Shown piece after piece: positions 50,116-63,300 of a stretch of 64,000 nt of DNA. The stretch's first letter is position 1. Each line of letters starts with the position of its first letter. The position numbers were made by a program, and so were the translations under genes. This stretch comes from Luscinia megarhynchos (lineage: Eukaryota; Chordata; Aves; Passeriformes; Turdidae): assembly GCA_034336665.1 (NCBI GenBank), contig JAPFBE010000002.1:14486906-14550905 (forward strand), written 5' to 3'. The notes under the pieces were generated by a model that was given only the letters and a program-made list of their open reading frames with translations, made no database searches and was not told where the DNA came from.

Positions 50116-53100
50116 AAATACAACTTGAGCAGAATTAATTTGCTAAGGTGTAAGGAACTTCTGTTTCAGAAGTGGGCATGTTTCTCTCTGTCCCTCCTAC
50201 CCACCCCAAAGCTTGCAGCTCAACTGACTGTAGGTACTGTTTTGAGGAAAAACTGGAGTATGGCCCTTCTCATTGGCACCTCAGCACAGAGCTCATCTGA
50301 GAACTTAAAGAAACAGTCTTAGTCAGAAACTACAGAACAGAACAAAGGGAAAGCTGCTGGAACCTCACGGATTGCAAGAGTTTCCCGTAGCATACATTTT
50401 GCCTCTCAAAATTCACTAAAGTAGGTCTACACAAGTTGCAATTTTGCTGTACTTACTAACCAGCTGTGTGCAGCATGTGTTGCTGAACACATTTGTGTTG
50501 TCTCTAAAACAGAGCATCCCAAACCTGCCAGGGTCTCTGCATGCAACACTGAGGCATGGCTTCCTTCAGAATTGCAGAGAAGCTGTTCCTGGTCCAAATC
50601 CAGCAGCGTCTGCTGCTGGTGCCTGTCATGGGAGATATTCCTGTTATTCCCCTTGCTCTCTGTGAGAAGTGTAGGTCAGGATTTTTAGCTTATGATTGCT
50701 CATAGGACAAATAATTTTCAGATACATCCATGTTAATACTGGACAATTAGGAGTACTCCCTCTCTGTTTATCTGAGCTCTTCATTTTGTTGACAACCTTT
50801 TTCCTCCCTTATAATTGGAAGGCGGAAAAGGTGTTTTGCTATTTCTCAGTGTACTTTTCCTCTGCAGCTACTTGTGGTCTTTATTCTGTCTTTGTCCTCT
50901 TCTATTCTGGGCTCCCTTTGAAGTGTGAGGTTCTGTTCCTGTGCCACGCAGTGCCGTGCCATGCCGGCAACTCCAGGCTGCTTGCTGCAGGCTCAGTGTT
51001 ACAGCCATGGAGATTTCTTTTTTTCCTTTCCCCCACCCAAACTCCTGGGCCATCCAGCCTAATGTGAGAACAGACTGGCCTTAGTATTTGGAGAAAAGAT
51101 CTATAATAAGCACTGGGGGACATGCTGGTAAAAAGCTTCAGCATGGTATACCAGCTCTGTTGGAGTACTGACTGTACATTAATTCTCTAACTTATAATTA
51201 GCTATATTAAATTCCAATTTTCTGAAAGGAACCGTTATCAAATAACACTCTGTTTGAAATCTCAAAGAAACATAAGGAATGAAAGCTTAGTCCTCTTATG
51301 CTTTCATCTTTCAGAAGCAATCCCTATCTCAACATCTTGACCTACATTTTCTTTTTACCCTCTCCAAGAAACATTGTGTGGATTTAATGTCTCAGAAGGG
51401 AGGTAAGGTTTTTTTTTAAATGCTTGTATATGTGTTGACATATAAAGTTTGGGGGAAAACAATGAGGCCTTCATGTCCCTGATGATTTTTTCTTTTTTTT
51501 TTAAAGACTTGAAAGTGTTTTCCATAGTATCTCTGAGGCAGATTTTAGGTTCAGAAAGCAATTAAATGTAAAAAGTCCAACCTATTCTTTTATGGTCCAC
51601 TTGCATAGATCTTGCTTCTGCCAAAGCCTTTCCTGATTTTACACAGCAGTAGAAAAAAAAAATTGGGCTTTCATTCCTTCTTGCATCCTAATCTCCATTT
51701 GCATCTAGTAGTAAATTTTCTTTTTCTGATTAAATGGGATGTTTTTATGTTTGTTTGTTTGTTTTGGAGGTGTGGTATGTTTAAAATGCTGGGTTTGTTC
51801 CCGTTGTTTCTCGCCCTTACTGTGTAGCTGTTTGGTGTTACTAATAAACAGTTCTGCCTGGGAGTTAGGCTTTAACCTGGGTGGCCTGAGCATGCACAGA
51901 AGCAAAGGCTGGACGTGCTGCTTTCCCATTAGGTTGGTCCATCTTTCCCCGTTCAAAACCTTTTCCAATACTCACGGTGTGCTCAACCATCCACTCTGCT
52001 TCATCCCACCAGATGGGGTTATATCCTGTCTTCTCCAACTGCAGGATGAATGTTGGTATAGCCTTGCCGCATTTGGGAACAGGGAGAATTCTTCCTTTTG
52101 TTCAGTGGAGGTTTTTTTCCTTTTGGTTGGTGTGGTGTTTTTTTTTTTTTTTTGTTGTTTTTTTTTTTTTTTTTGGGGAGGGGGGTTTGCTGGTGTGTGT
52201 GTGCGCCTGTTATCACTCTGAACACATAAAGTGCTAAATGCTTGCTAAACATTAACACTGTTTATTGTCTTTGCAGCTTGAGAAACATTGTAGGGTGGGA
52301 ATGTTCTAACTCCAGGAAGACTTTGTTTGAACTGTTTCAGTTTAATATGTCTCTCTAGCTTTTTATTCACAGGGTACTGTGAAGTACTGAGGGATTCTAT
52401 TTGTGTTTTTTTCCTCCTCCAGAATTGTCACATCACATTGAAATGGAGTTAGGCAGTGTTTTGACTATCAATAATGCACTTTTGGCCATAGATCAGGAAA
52501 TTTTTTTAATTGTAGTGATACAATGGTGAACTTCAGCATACTCACAGCCTCTTGGGTGTATTTTGAAAGCTCATCTACCTCTTCATCATATATTTCTATG
52601 CTGTTCCATTGCATGTACCTCCCACCCCCTCACTCCCATTTCTCTGATGCTATACTTAAAACAAGAAATATGCTAATGGATGCTAGCCTTCAATTACATG
52701 TGCATGAAAGGAACATTCTGTGTAATGAGTTCTTGGTTGGGGAGGAGGAAACGCTATTCTTAAATAATTGCAAGATAGTATTTTATCTCCTTTGCTTATT
52801 TGGAGAGATAAAATCATTAAATGCACATCAGTATATAGTCTTGGCTGTATAAGTGTGTGTTGATGGTTGTCCCAAGGTTTCTATTAAGTCAGGAAGCAGC
52901 TAATGCTGTTTCACTTCCCCTTCTGATGCCCTGAAACATGAGCAAAAAAAGCTGTTTAATAGCAGCAGAATGTTTCATGGTGGTGGAATTTAACTCCTCT
53001 GGGGGCTGGTGTGTCGGGAAGTCTCCTTAACATTTCAGAAGCCTTCTCTCCAGCATCGGGTTTTCAAGTGGCTGCCCCCCTACCCCAGCTCTCATCTCTT

Positions 53101-53336
53101 CCCCGCTGTGGTTTGCCTGTAGAGCTCACAAAAGGGAGGTGAAAGTAAGGTTAAGCTGCTGGTCTCAAGAGCTGGAAATAGAGATGGAAATTGCTTGGCT
53201 TGTGAGAGGAGCCTTTCCTTAAAGGCTGTTACAGCACTGACATTTGCTGTGCCGATGCTTCAGAGATCTGCGTTAATGCTGGCAGGCGTCAGTTGTCCCT
53301 GCAGTTAGAAGGGGAAGGATCTCCATGTGCAGTCTG
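50116..53336. other. Intron 2 segment, no gene
   Basis: Unique intron apart from the compound T/G tract at 52138-52202. It becomes GC-richer from about 53040 towards the CpG cluster. Confidence 0.6.
52138..52202 (+). repeat. Compound poly-T / poly-G / GT tract
   Basis: A 16-T run (52138-52153) and a 17-T run (52158-52174) are separated by GTTG and followed by GGGGAGGGGGG and a short GT repeat ending near 52202. It is a highly strand-asymmetric low-complexity block, and ORFs through it are artefacts. Confidence 0.9.
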
Positions 53337-53600
53337 TCGGGTGGCCCAAGCTGCCATCGTCCGACGCCTCTAACGTAGTGTCGCGCTCGCTTTGGCCCCT
53401 TCCTGCAGTGAGATCCTTGGAGCTCAGCTGAGGGCTGAGCGTAGCATCCTCCTGCTTTATCCCCTCACCTGCTCTCCAGCCGCTGCCGGGCTGGATCTGG
53501 TCTGGGAGGGATTTCTCCGAAGTGTCTTCCAGCTACAGATTTATTTCCCGGCATGTCCTTTTCCATTGCACATTCCCAGCAGGTAGGCGGCTGCGGTGCA
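53337..53600. promoter_or_regulatory. Local CpG cluster in intron 2, candidate regulatory element
   Basis: About 15 CpGs occur in some 260 bases, including ATCGTCCGACGCC and GTGTCGCGCTCGC, within otherwise CpG-poor intron. Several CTGC/CCTC-rich words surround it. This suggests a small unmethylated element (enhancer or minor promoter), but no TATA, initiator or exon can be assigned. Confidence 0.35.
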
Positions 53601-56600
53601 CCAGAGAGATGTCTGCCAGCCCTCTGCTGCTGCTGTCAGCATCACACAGGAATGGGCTGGAATCCCTACCCTGGGCAAGGGCTTAGTGCTCAAACAGAGG
53701 TGAAATGCCATCACTGCTGTGAATGCCTGCGGCAGAAAAATTTGTTCATTTGTGTCAGGCTTTTGTATTGCGCTTGTGCTTTCAGTTTGCTGCAGTAGGT
53801 CTCAATGTTTTACTGTCACGCTGCTCTCCTCTGACAGTAACTCTGCAAACAGAGTACAGGGGACTGAGTGCAACAGCAGAGCAGTTCTTCATCCTGAGCA
53901 TGGAGTGTACTCCTCTGACCTTTAATTTTAAAGAGTGAGGAAATGATACTACTCACTTGCCTCTCCCTACAAGAAAAAAAAGAAAAAAAACCTCCCTTCC
54001 ACTGAGAAGGGAAAAATACAGATATGCAACAGATTTCACATCCTGGTTTTGTAAATATAGGGTTGAAATAGGTTTACTTACTCTATAGGGAAAAAAAAAT
54101 CTTTCCATGACCACAGTCCTGCTTCATGTCTTAGAACTATGTCAAGTGCTTTAAAGAATATATTTTTATAATCAATTTAGCAAGCTAGATGAGAATCCAG
54201 TGACAAGGTGGAAGGCATCCTAAAAGATCAAAGGCTGAATTTTGGGAGCTTTCCAGGTGGTTGAATTTTATGTCGCTTTACTATACCTTGTAGATACTTT
54301 CTGTGAAGGAAAGGAAATAAATGCTGGGTAGATGGTGACAAGGGGAAGAGTTCTCCCCCACGAAAAGCAGCTCTGGTTTTCCCCCTGAAGAGAGTTCCAT
54401 TTCCCTATTAGCAGCAACATGGTGAGCATCATGGATGACATTCAGGGTTACAGACAAAAGCCTTTGAAACCAACAGCTTTATAAAAAGTGTTAGAGAATT
54501 GCGCAGGCAGCTTTCTCCCCCCCTCTTTCTGTGGTGTCACAGGACCTTATGCTGGCCTGGTTGTCAGGTCTATGTTAAGGCTCTGAACAGACATGTGAGC
54601 ACTCAGGCTGGCAGGGAATTTGAGATCTGGCTGCCGGCAGAGCCGATGCATCCCTGGCATTGCGGGAGGCAGCCTGCCTGCCTCCCTGCCTGCGGTCTAG
54701 CCAGACTGCCCTGGCCTCCTGCACCAGGGGAGGGCTGTCTGGCATGTTGCTCAAGAGGCTGTGGTGTTATGTTAGAAGTGTCTCTGACCTATGTTTTTTT
54801 TAAGTCAGTGGATATTTAATTGCTGTAAAGTCAGAGATCGTAATTCAAGTGCTTAGTAGAATGAGGTGACATGCCAGAGGGGGTAAAAAAAAAAATCTTT
54901 GTCAGCAAAAGAGATTGACAGCTTGACTACTGGAGCTGACTGATGGATGGTCTCAGAGTTAGGGAGGGCAGATTCACTAAAAAGTTATTGAAAATGTGGA
55001 GCAAAAGTAATTAAGTGGTTTATTTCAAGTATCTGTCATATGTAACTTGAGTTCATGTAGAACACCTAGCATTTAACTCAATTTTTCCCAGGACTGCATG
55101 AGGACTTTTTCTCTCCTTATCTTTGACTGAAAGTTCAGAGCACCTTCAGTGAAGGGAGGGCTGAATCCATGCTCATCTCTGCTGGCTGCATGGGACATCA
55201 CTGTCACTGCATCGACAGGCTGTGCATTCTTGCAGCAAACAGGATCCTCATTGCTTGTGTCACATTGGGGAAAAAAAAATTGTATCTGTCTGGAGGGCTG
55301 CCCATGCTCCTGGCAAAAGTCATGAAAGGCAAATCCTCGATGACATGCATTAAAATATCAAATGGGACTCTGTGCAATTAGAAGTATGTCATTCAACCTT
55401 TGCTTTTCACAGCTTTTGTCACAGAGGCGCAGAATTAGAGACAATTAAGCAGAGGCTAACCTCCCCGAAAGGGCTTTCTGGCAGTTCTCTTGTCTTTTCC
55501 CCATCTTTTCTCTTAGGAGCATACTGCTGTGCTGGAGACCTCCTACTGTTTCAGAATCTGCTGTTTAGTTTACTTTTGAGGTGTGTGTAGAAGTCAAGCA
55601 ATACATTTATGTCTCTGATAATTGTATTTAGTTTGGTTTGGGCTCTCTGTTCTTGCTGCTTCCCATTTGCAAATGGAGGAGGGTTGTCCCAGTCCATCAG
55701 AGGAGTGTGGATGTTACATAAGAGTCATGCTGCATTCTTAGCTCCTGCTGCCAGCTCTCCAGGCTTCTCCAAAGAAGTAGAGGAGAGAGCTGGCCTAGCC
55801 CCTGCCTGCTGCTGTTTTCTCAGGGGGAAGGTGCTGGCTGTCCAGGACACCAGTTCCAGAAATGGGCTTTTCTTCATCTCCATCAACCCAGATCATAAGC
55901 CCATCCTGTTTGTGTGATCTCTCACACAGACCACTGGGAACTGTGCTTCATTACAGGAAAAGCATGTAGCAAGTGTTCATCAAGACGCTGTTTTGCTGTT
56001 GTTCCCAGTTTCATGCAGATACGCAGTTTTTAAATTACACAATCTGTAAGAGTTTCCTAGAAATCCTTACAAATATAGTCAAGCCTTGCTAAGCCTCTGG
56101 GTTTTAGCAGCGCGTTTCTTCCTTTTCAGGCTCACAAGCATTCATTGTTACTAAGACATTGCGTGCCTTTTTATTTCCCTTGTTGTTTTATTTGCACATT
56201 CATGCATTGTATTTTCTTCCAATTAGCAGGCTCTTCCTTGCTTCACTATGTTTTCCTTCACCTTCTTTCTTCCTCCTTCTGTAATACTCCGTGGAGATAC
56301 AATTGCTAATTTTTACTTTCTTGTGTAGAATAGCTGTTGTCTAGAGACATGCTCTTGGCTTAGTTTTCTTTCTCATGTTACTTAAAATACCAGAATGTCT
56401 TTTTTTAATTTTCTTTTTCGTCTTTACTAATCTTTACCTAGTCCCTAGATGCCGAGGTATAGATATTTTTGAAGTGTGGATTTTTAGTTCCTTTGTCCAT
56501 CTATACCTAGTAGAAGCTTAACTCTGAAACAGGATGGGTCTAAAGGCATATCCCTGTAATGCTGAGGTAGGGGGAAATAACTTGACTGAAAAATAAGACT

Positions 56601-58799
56601 GCTGTGGTATATTACACTTAAACTAGCTGTGTAAAAGTGCTTCAGGAGGGGCAGGAATTGCCCTCACCCTATTGACATAAGTGTGGCAAAGACCTGAAAT
56701 AGTGATTAGCTTGCTTTACTTAATTCTTATTTAGCAGTGCAAGCCATGCTCTTTCCCTCACATGGGAGGTATTTGTGAAGGACAAGTAAAAATACTTTGG
56801 AAACAGAGTCAGTAACTTTTCCCCAAATAGCTCTCAAATGGATAAAACAAAGCAAAAAGGTGAAAAGAATAAAAGGAAGAACAAAACATTTTAAAATGGA
56901 ATTATTTCTTTCACAGGTGTATTTATTGCATTGTATTTATTGTTTTCTTTACTCTCTCCCATGGGGCGTTAGCCTACTGGTTTTCCATTCAGCTATGAAA
57001 TTCCCCAGGAAAAGCAGGATAAACAAGACATCATGGTCTTGGCATCAAAACCAAAGAAGAATTTATATGTATCTCACTGATAATTTCGTTAATACCTGAG
57101 AACTTAGAATTTTCTCTCTCTCAGTGGTTATGCTGATATTTCAGTTGCTGATACACTTGAACTAAATGGAGATAAATTATAGTTTTTTGTGGACTGGCTG
57201 TGTCTGTAATTTCTAATAAAATGCATGTTTAATTCTGTTTCCAGATTGCATATGAGAGAAGGTATCTTATAGGACAGTTGCAAGTCTAAAGGCACTTTAC
57301 TCCAGAAATAAAGCCACTCTGTCCCACACCAAAATCTACACAAAATCTCACACCACTGAGCGATGTTAATAACACCAACCCCGTGTCTCATGTCATGGTT
57401 ATTGTCTGTACCCTTCCTTGTGTTTCACTGTGGAAGCTGAACTCACTACCTTTATTTTAGAGTTTAGGTGAGTTTAGGTGCCTGGAGTGGAGGTGGCCTC
57501 TGCAGGGACACCTGCTTGGCATCTGGACAGAGTCCAGCTCCCTGCATCCTAACCAAGCTCAGCATTGGTGTTCCTGTATCTCTGCTGAAGGCTTCATGCC
57601 TTCTCCAGCCATATATATCTGAATATCTGTAACTTGCATTTGGAGTCCTCTTGTTACTCTAAAGCTCTCTGACTCTGGGACTGACATAGATTTGAGTTGT
57701 GTGCATCAAATGGTGTGATTCCTTGGTAAAGTACAGGAAGAGTACATGGTGCTCATTTCCCTGGTGCTAAAAGGGAGTGTTTGTGGTACCATAAAATTGA
57801 CTGTGTTTGTTTGTCAAAACTTAATGGTCTTTACACATCCTGGTACCAACTTACCAGAAATGCTACTGCTCTCCCCTTATCATACAGCTCCGGGGGCTAT
57901 TGGTAGGAGCTTGATAGCACAATGGTACAATATAAAACACAGTGAGCAGCTGGTGGGTGGTGCTCATCAGTTCTCTTTCCTCCTCTCGTTCTGCTTCATT
58001 CATGATAGCTCTGGCTTTTGGGTTTGGGGACAATCATTTCTTAGGTTTCCTTTCCCCCAGACTCCCCTCTGTAAAATTAAGCAAAACACTGGAAAGATCT
58101 AAGGGTAGCCATTTGTCGATTTTAAGGTGTGATTTAGTTGTGTGCATTTGTAAGAAGGGAATTTAAGAGAGACAAATTTGTTCCCTCAGCTTTTTTTGGG
58201 TCAGCATTACTGCTGCTCTCTCCTTCACCTGTCAGTGAACACCTACCTCGCTGCTCAGCCTGTTTCATACTTCCAGTTCCCTCCCTCATCCAGGTCACAC
58301 CATCATGGAGCCCAGGCTGTGGCCTCCATTCTACCTTTTGGAGTATAAAGTGCCAGAAGAGGTCATATGTTTACTTGGAGGAATTAGAGGTTCAGAGTTT
58401 TCATTGTATCCTTAAAAGTGGAGAAATGTCTTTACTCGGAGAGATGTGTCTCTCTGAATACTTTTAACCCCCCAAACCTAAAATAACAGAAGTATGGACA
58501 AACGTCAGGTGAAGTTTTTCTCTTATTTATACAGCGCAGACATTGGCAGGCGGTTTTTGGGTGCTTTATTGGTTTCTTTTGTTCTAAATTTCTTTCAGAT
58601 GCATATTTCATAAATCAAACTGGGGCTTGAAGTATGTCATATGGCCTGGGGTAGTTTCCTGTCAGAATTAAATTAGGTTCATTTTTGACTGTTTTATTCC
58701 TGTTTCTGTGAGTTTAATACCACCCCAACCTCAATCCAAACTCCACTTGAAAACAATATGCCCTAGAAAGTGTTGTGTTGAAACAACAGAATAGTTAAT
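53601..58799. other. Intron 2 segment, no gene
   Basis: Unique intron with A-rich patches near 53970-53990, a GC-rich CTGCC-repeated stretch at about 54670-54700 and an 11-bp tandem word (AGTTTAGGTG) at 57460-57480. I see no exon. Confidence 0.6.
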
Positions 58800-59310
58800 T
58801 TCAATTAACACTGCTAATGGGTAATGGACTAATATGCAGGACACAAAGTCACAAAATGTCTTTGGTTGCTTAACAGTAGTTTTGGATGGAGCTGTAATGG
58901 GAGCAAGGAGCTTTTTTCAACCTGTATTATTTAATCAGTTCCCTTTAGTGATCTGGTCTTTTGACAGTCTGACAAACACATCTTGTGCTGTAATGTCATT
59001 CATGCTTGGCTTCCATAGTAATGATGTATATCTACATATAAAAGCACTCTTCTAGTCAGTTATGAAGACTGTACAAGCTATTTGCTAACAGTCTTTGGCA
59101 TAATGGTACTGCTTTATGCATATGCTCTGCTATGTACCACAATCAACCTAATGTCCAGTGGCTTGTCATCTGAAAAGCCCACGTGCTGTTAATTACCATC
59201 ATGGTGGCAGCACAGAGCATCATGTGGCATAAACAATGATGGTTTCATGCTGTGGCTTTTTTATTTAGAGGCAGAAAATTGTTGTGGTTTTGCACTACCA
59301 AATTAGATGA
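58800..59310. promoter_or_regulatory. Candidate conserved non-coding element
   Basis: This 500-base block lacks repeats and contains TTATTTAATCAG, CTTTATGCATATGCTC (ATGCATAT, a POU-dimer-like word), CCCACGTGCTG (E-box), TGTTAATTACCATCATGG and ATAAACAATGATGG (SOX/FOX-like). A 73-residue ORF across its left half has no recognisable content. The motif clustering suggests an enhancer, but it is untested. Confidence 0.3.
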
Positions 59311-59559
59311 AAATAGCCTTTATGACAACTATCCTTAAAAAAGTGGACAGGGAATTCATATCTCTTATCCCAGAGAAAAATGTGGTTTGTTTTGTTTTTA
59401 AATTGTCACTATCATGAAAACCCCATTCTTTTTAGTCTCTGAGAGAACCAGAGCATGAAAATAGACCTTATTTTTGAAGCATGTTGTCTGTTTAATATGT
59501 AATGTGATACCTTGTCATGCTGTGACAATGTGACAGATGGCATTTGCACTATAAAACTA

Positions 59560-59900
59560 AATTATCTTTTGTGCATAGCTATACAAGAGCTAAATACAGT
59601 AACTCAGTACAGTGTGCTGATTAATGCAGACTGCAGATGTTTTAGAGATACCGGTGTGTTTAAACTTAGCACCAAATGATTAATGTATTTATTTAACATG
59701 CCTACCAAGATTCTGGTAGTGTTTCAGCACACGGTCCAGTATGTTAAGGGTAGTTTTGGTAGAATTCAGTTTTAGGCTTACAGACAGTGCAATGTAGATT
59801 TGTATTTCATTGCAGCTGGTTGTCTGTTACTTATGAAAAATGGTGAAAACTGTTAATTAATGATACTATGCAAATGAACTTTTATATATAAAGATACAGC
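59560..59900. promoter_or_regulatory. Candidate conserved non-coding element beside a CR1
   Basis: TGCTGATTAATGCAGAC, AATGATTAATGTATTTATT and GTTAATTAATGATACTATGCAAATG combine homeodomain sites with a perfect POU octamer (ATGCAAAT at 59868-59875). The antisense CR1 starts about 50 bases further right and marks the right limit. Confidence 0.25.
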
Positions 59901-59927
59901 TTATAAGAAACTGTAGCACCCTGCAGT

Positions 59928-60310
59928 TCTGCAAAATTGTTTGGGTTGAAAATGACCTCTAAGATAATCAAGTCGAACTGCTAAGCACTGCCCAAGTCCA
60001 CCACTAAACCATGTTCCAAAGTGTTACATATACACATCTTTTAAATACCTTCAGGGATGCTTCCTCAACCACTTCCCTGGGCAGCCTGTTCCAATGCTTG
60101 ACCCCCTCTTTCATAAAAAAAAATTCCAAATACCTATCTAAACATCCCCTGGCACAGCCTGAGGCTATTTCCTTTTGTCATATTGTTTGTTGACTGGGAG
60201 AAGAAACCAACTCCCACCTGGCTACAGTATCCTTTCAGGCTCTGTAGGGAGCTATAAGGTCTTGTTCAGCCAGGTGTCGACCAGCACCCCCAGGTTTGTG
60301 TTCAGGTGGT
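59928..60310 (-). mobile_element. CR1 LINE 3' fragment, antisense, probably with an internal deletion
   Basis: Read on the + strand this is the reverse complement of a CR1 tail. Landmarks are GTTTGGGTTGAAAATGACCT, AAGTCCACCACTAAACCATG, CTTTTAAATACCTTCAGGGA, CCACTTCCCTGGGCAGCCTG and TCCCCTGGCACAGCCTGAGG. After ATAAGGTC near 60260 it jumps to CAGCCAGGTGTCGACCAGCA, a CR1 block normally further from the 3' end, which suggests loss of the intervening segment. The terminal octamer repeat is eroded. Boundaries are approximate. Confidence 0.9.
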
Positions 60311-63300
60311 GCTAAACTGCCAGACCATGGTGTGGGATGGTTAAACTTCAGACATTATAACACTGCAGTTAAACCTTTTCTTCCTAACTTTCGTGTCAGC
60401 TCTCCTAAAAAAAAAAAATCACTAATATTTTAAAACAAAGCTTTCCTGTACAACTCCCAAGAGTGCACAGTTGAAGTTTGGACTGGCGTGTTACTCCGTA
60501 AGGGAACAGAGCTTTAGCTCCATGCCTATGTAACTACAATCCCTGCTATTTATTAAATGCTCTCATAAGGAACATTGTCATCCTAGCATGGTGAGAATGC
60601 TGGCTTGAGTAAATCCCTTTTTTGACTTACTGTAATTTGTGTTTGTTTTGCTGCTTGCCTTGGAAACTGGACTTTTCTACCAGCCCAGAGTGCTTCAGCT
60701 TGCAGGGATCAGGGAGGAATGCAGGGAAAGGGCTGCCAGGGGGGAAACCAACCCAGAATCTCTTGGCAGTGGGAAACAGAATATCCCTGTGTAGTCAAGA
60801 AACATCCAGGAGCAGAGTTATGTATTTCACATATTGTTGATATCTGCAGGATGGCTCCTCTGTACTGTGGACCCTCTGATGTTATCCCATATAGAAAGCT
60901 GTGAATATGGTCATGTTGAAATTGCCTTTGTTTAGGTCATTTAATGGTTTTGATATCTTTGGCTTGTGTTTGTAGGGTGTTGACTGCTGATTTTCCTAAC
61001 ATAATGGCTTTGCGGGTTGCCTCTGACTGTGGGAACTGACTGGAAATACAATTGAATGTATTTTTTTTTTCCTAAGTTGCCTTAGGACTGGGAAACAGCA
61101 AGCTGAAATAGGTGTTGCTCTATTGTAAGAACATGGAAATGTTCATGCTGAGATGCCTTGTTGGCATTAGAGTAAGTGATGTGGAAATAGTGTTTTGGAA
61201 ACATTGTGAAAGTCTCTTCACCCAACCACTTAGTTAACTAACCACATGATGCTGAAATTTGCCCTGATGCTCTCCTTTGGTTTCCTGATTATTCAGTAAC
61301 TTTAATAATGAAGAACATGCCAGTAATTGCAATCTCATCTATTTTTAAAACAAGCTAAGTCCAAACCCTGCCTTACATTTTTGCTATCTGCTCTTGTTGC
61401 TGCTTTCTGCTCCTCTCTTCCCCATCAGTTTTCCTTCTGTGTATTTATAGTTCACATTATGTTTTATTGTACGGTGCATTCCGAGGTATTGGCATTTTGC
61501 ATCACATCTTCAGATGCTCCCAAGACCTGTTCTGTGTGTCAGACATCTGTCCAGATGACCAGAGCTTAGTTAGATCATGACTTGAGAAGAATTGTAGATT
61601 GCTGCTAAAAGTGTGTGTGTATCACCAAAACCAGTAAGATCAGCAAATGTGTACCAATGTAAAGTCCTGCCTGTGCTGGAATAGTTAGTCTTGCTTGCTA
61701 GGCTCTTATGAGAAGCAATCCACTTGAGTCAGCACAAGGCCCATTTAATAAGCTAATTTAAGCAGATTTAACTATTCTTTACACACTGTTTCGGGTGAGC
61801 AGGACATTGCAATTGCTGGAGTAGGCTTAGCAAGCCCCCTGCTCAGCTAACAACTACAGCCAAGAAGTAAAGGGGGTAGGTAGTGAGCTGCAGTGGGGAC
61901 AGGAGGGAGCAGGCTGTGTGCAGGTTGTAAAGCCATAATATCCGTGTTCTGCGTGGATTACCCTAGAGGATAGGGCTCAGCTCTCATAGCAGAGCCCTTC
62001 CTGCCTGTGAAAAAACAAACAAACTTGTAGCCACAGACAGATTGGAATACATTCAGTGTGGAAGCCAAATAAATAGGAGGTGATAGAAGCCTCTGTAATA
62101 ATGACTAATATGCAGAAAGGGCTTTTGTGCTTTCTCGGGCTTGTAACAGAGTGGATGAAAAAGTGACATTTGCTGCTTTTTCTCAATATTGATAAGAGGA
62201 AATTCTTTTTTTGCTTTTCTTTCTTTAAAAATCTTTTTAAGCACTATGTATCTAAAACTGTGGTTTGGTATTGCAGCATTTGTGGAAGTTTAAAAATGAA
62301 TTCAGCAAAACTGTGAAGTTGACATTTATGTGACTAAGATACATTTTAGAGAGGATGTTAAGATCTCCATGGTTTGGTTTTAAGCTACCCTTTTTAATTA
62401 CTAGGAATTAGTAATTGGCCTTTCTCTGAAGGTGTCTAGTCTTGATCGGTTAGAGCCAGAACAGTGTATTTAAGGAATCATAGATGTCATTTGATATGTG
62501 AGTTCCTGTATTGTGACTTAATTAAATAATTCATTATTACTTAATTAAGGCAGTGTTTATTCAGTGACTTTGAAATGTTCAGTGTTTCAGTTCTTTTTAA
62601 ACTTTGGCAGCAAATATGCACTGGTTCTCTATATATATGTATGTATAAATTATTATTTCATGGAAGTCATTTTAATATGTGAAATCCTACACTGATGTAT
62701 AATGCAAGTTGCTGTACTTTCAAATTTAATTTTAATAAGGTTTAGTTTTTTAAAAAAAATCTAATTTGACTTTTAAAACAAACACTTTCTATTAGAGGAG
62801 TAGAGTCTCATTTTTATCAACCCTGATTTATTCTGCCTAGTTATTCAGGTCTGGTGGTTGGTCATGAGTCCAGCTGCCAGGGGAGAAGGCAGTGAGAACT
62901 GGGGCTGAGATGAGCCTAGTGGGCAAGGGATAGAGCCTGTGCTAGCTCTTCAGCAGCTGAGAATGTCATGGGCTTTGACAAGGAGCCAGGGCTTGCTGGC
63001 ATTGTGGCTTAGGAGTTGAAAGCCATAGAAAAGCGGTAGAGGAACTATTTGTCTCTTTGATTTGATTTGATTTGGCTCTTGAGGGCTTGCTGATTCCTTG
63101 ACTGTTGCTGGGTCCTCTCAAGTAGCCACTTCTTGGAGTGGTTCAGCTTCCCTGGCTGTGCAAAAGAGCATTTTTCTCACTCAGCTGCTTTTCTCTCTTT
63201 ATACTGCACAACTGCACAGCTGCAGTACTCAGCTTTTAAGAAATATGAATGCCTATTGCTTCCTGTAGTGTAGTTGGTCTTAGAGAGTCAAACCCACATG

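Noticed and set aside
52400..52470. Acceptor-like TTTTTTCCTCCTCCAG before AATTGTCACATC, possible intron 2 exon
   Set aside because: The following sequence does not encode the expected JARID2 continuation and lacks a supported donor.
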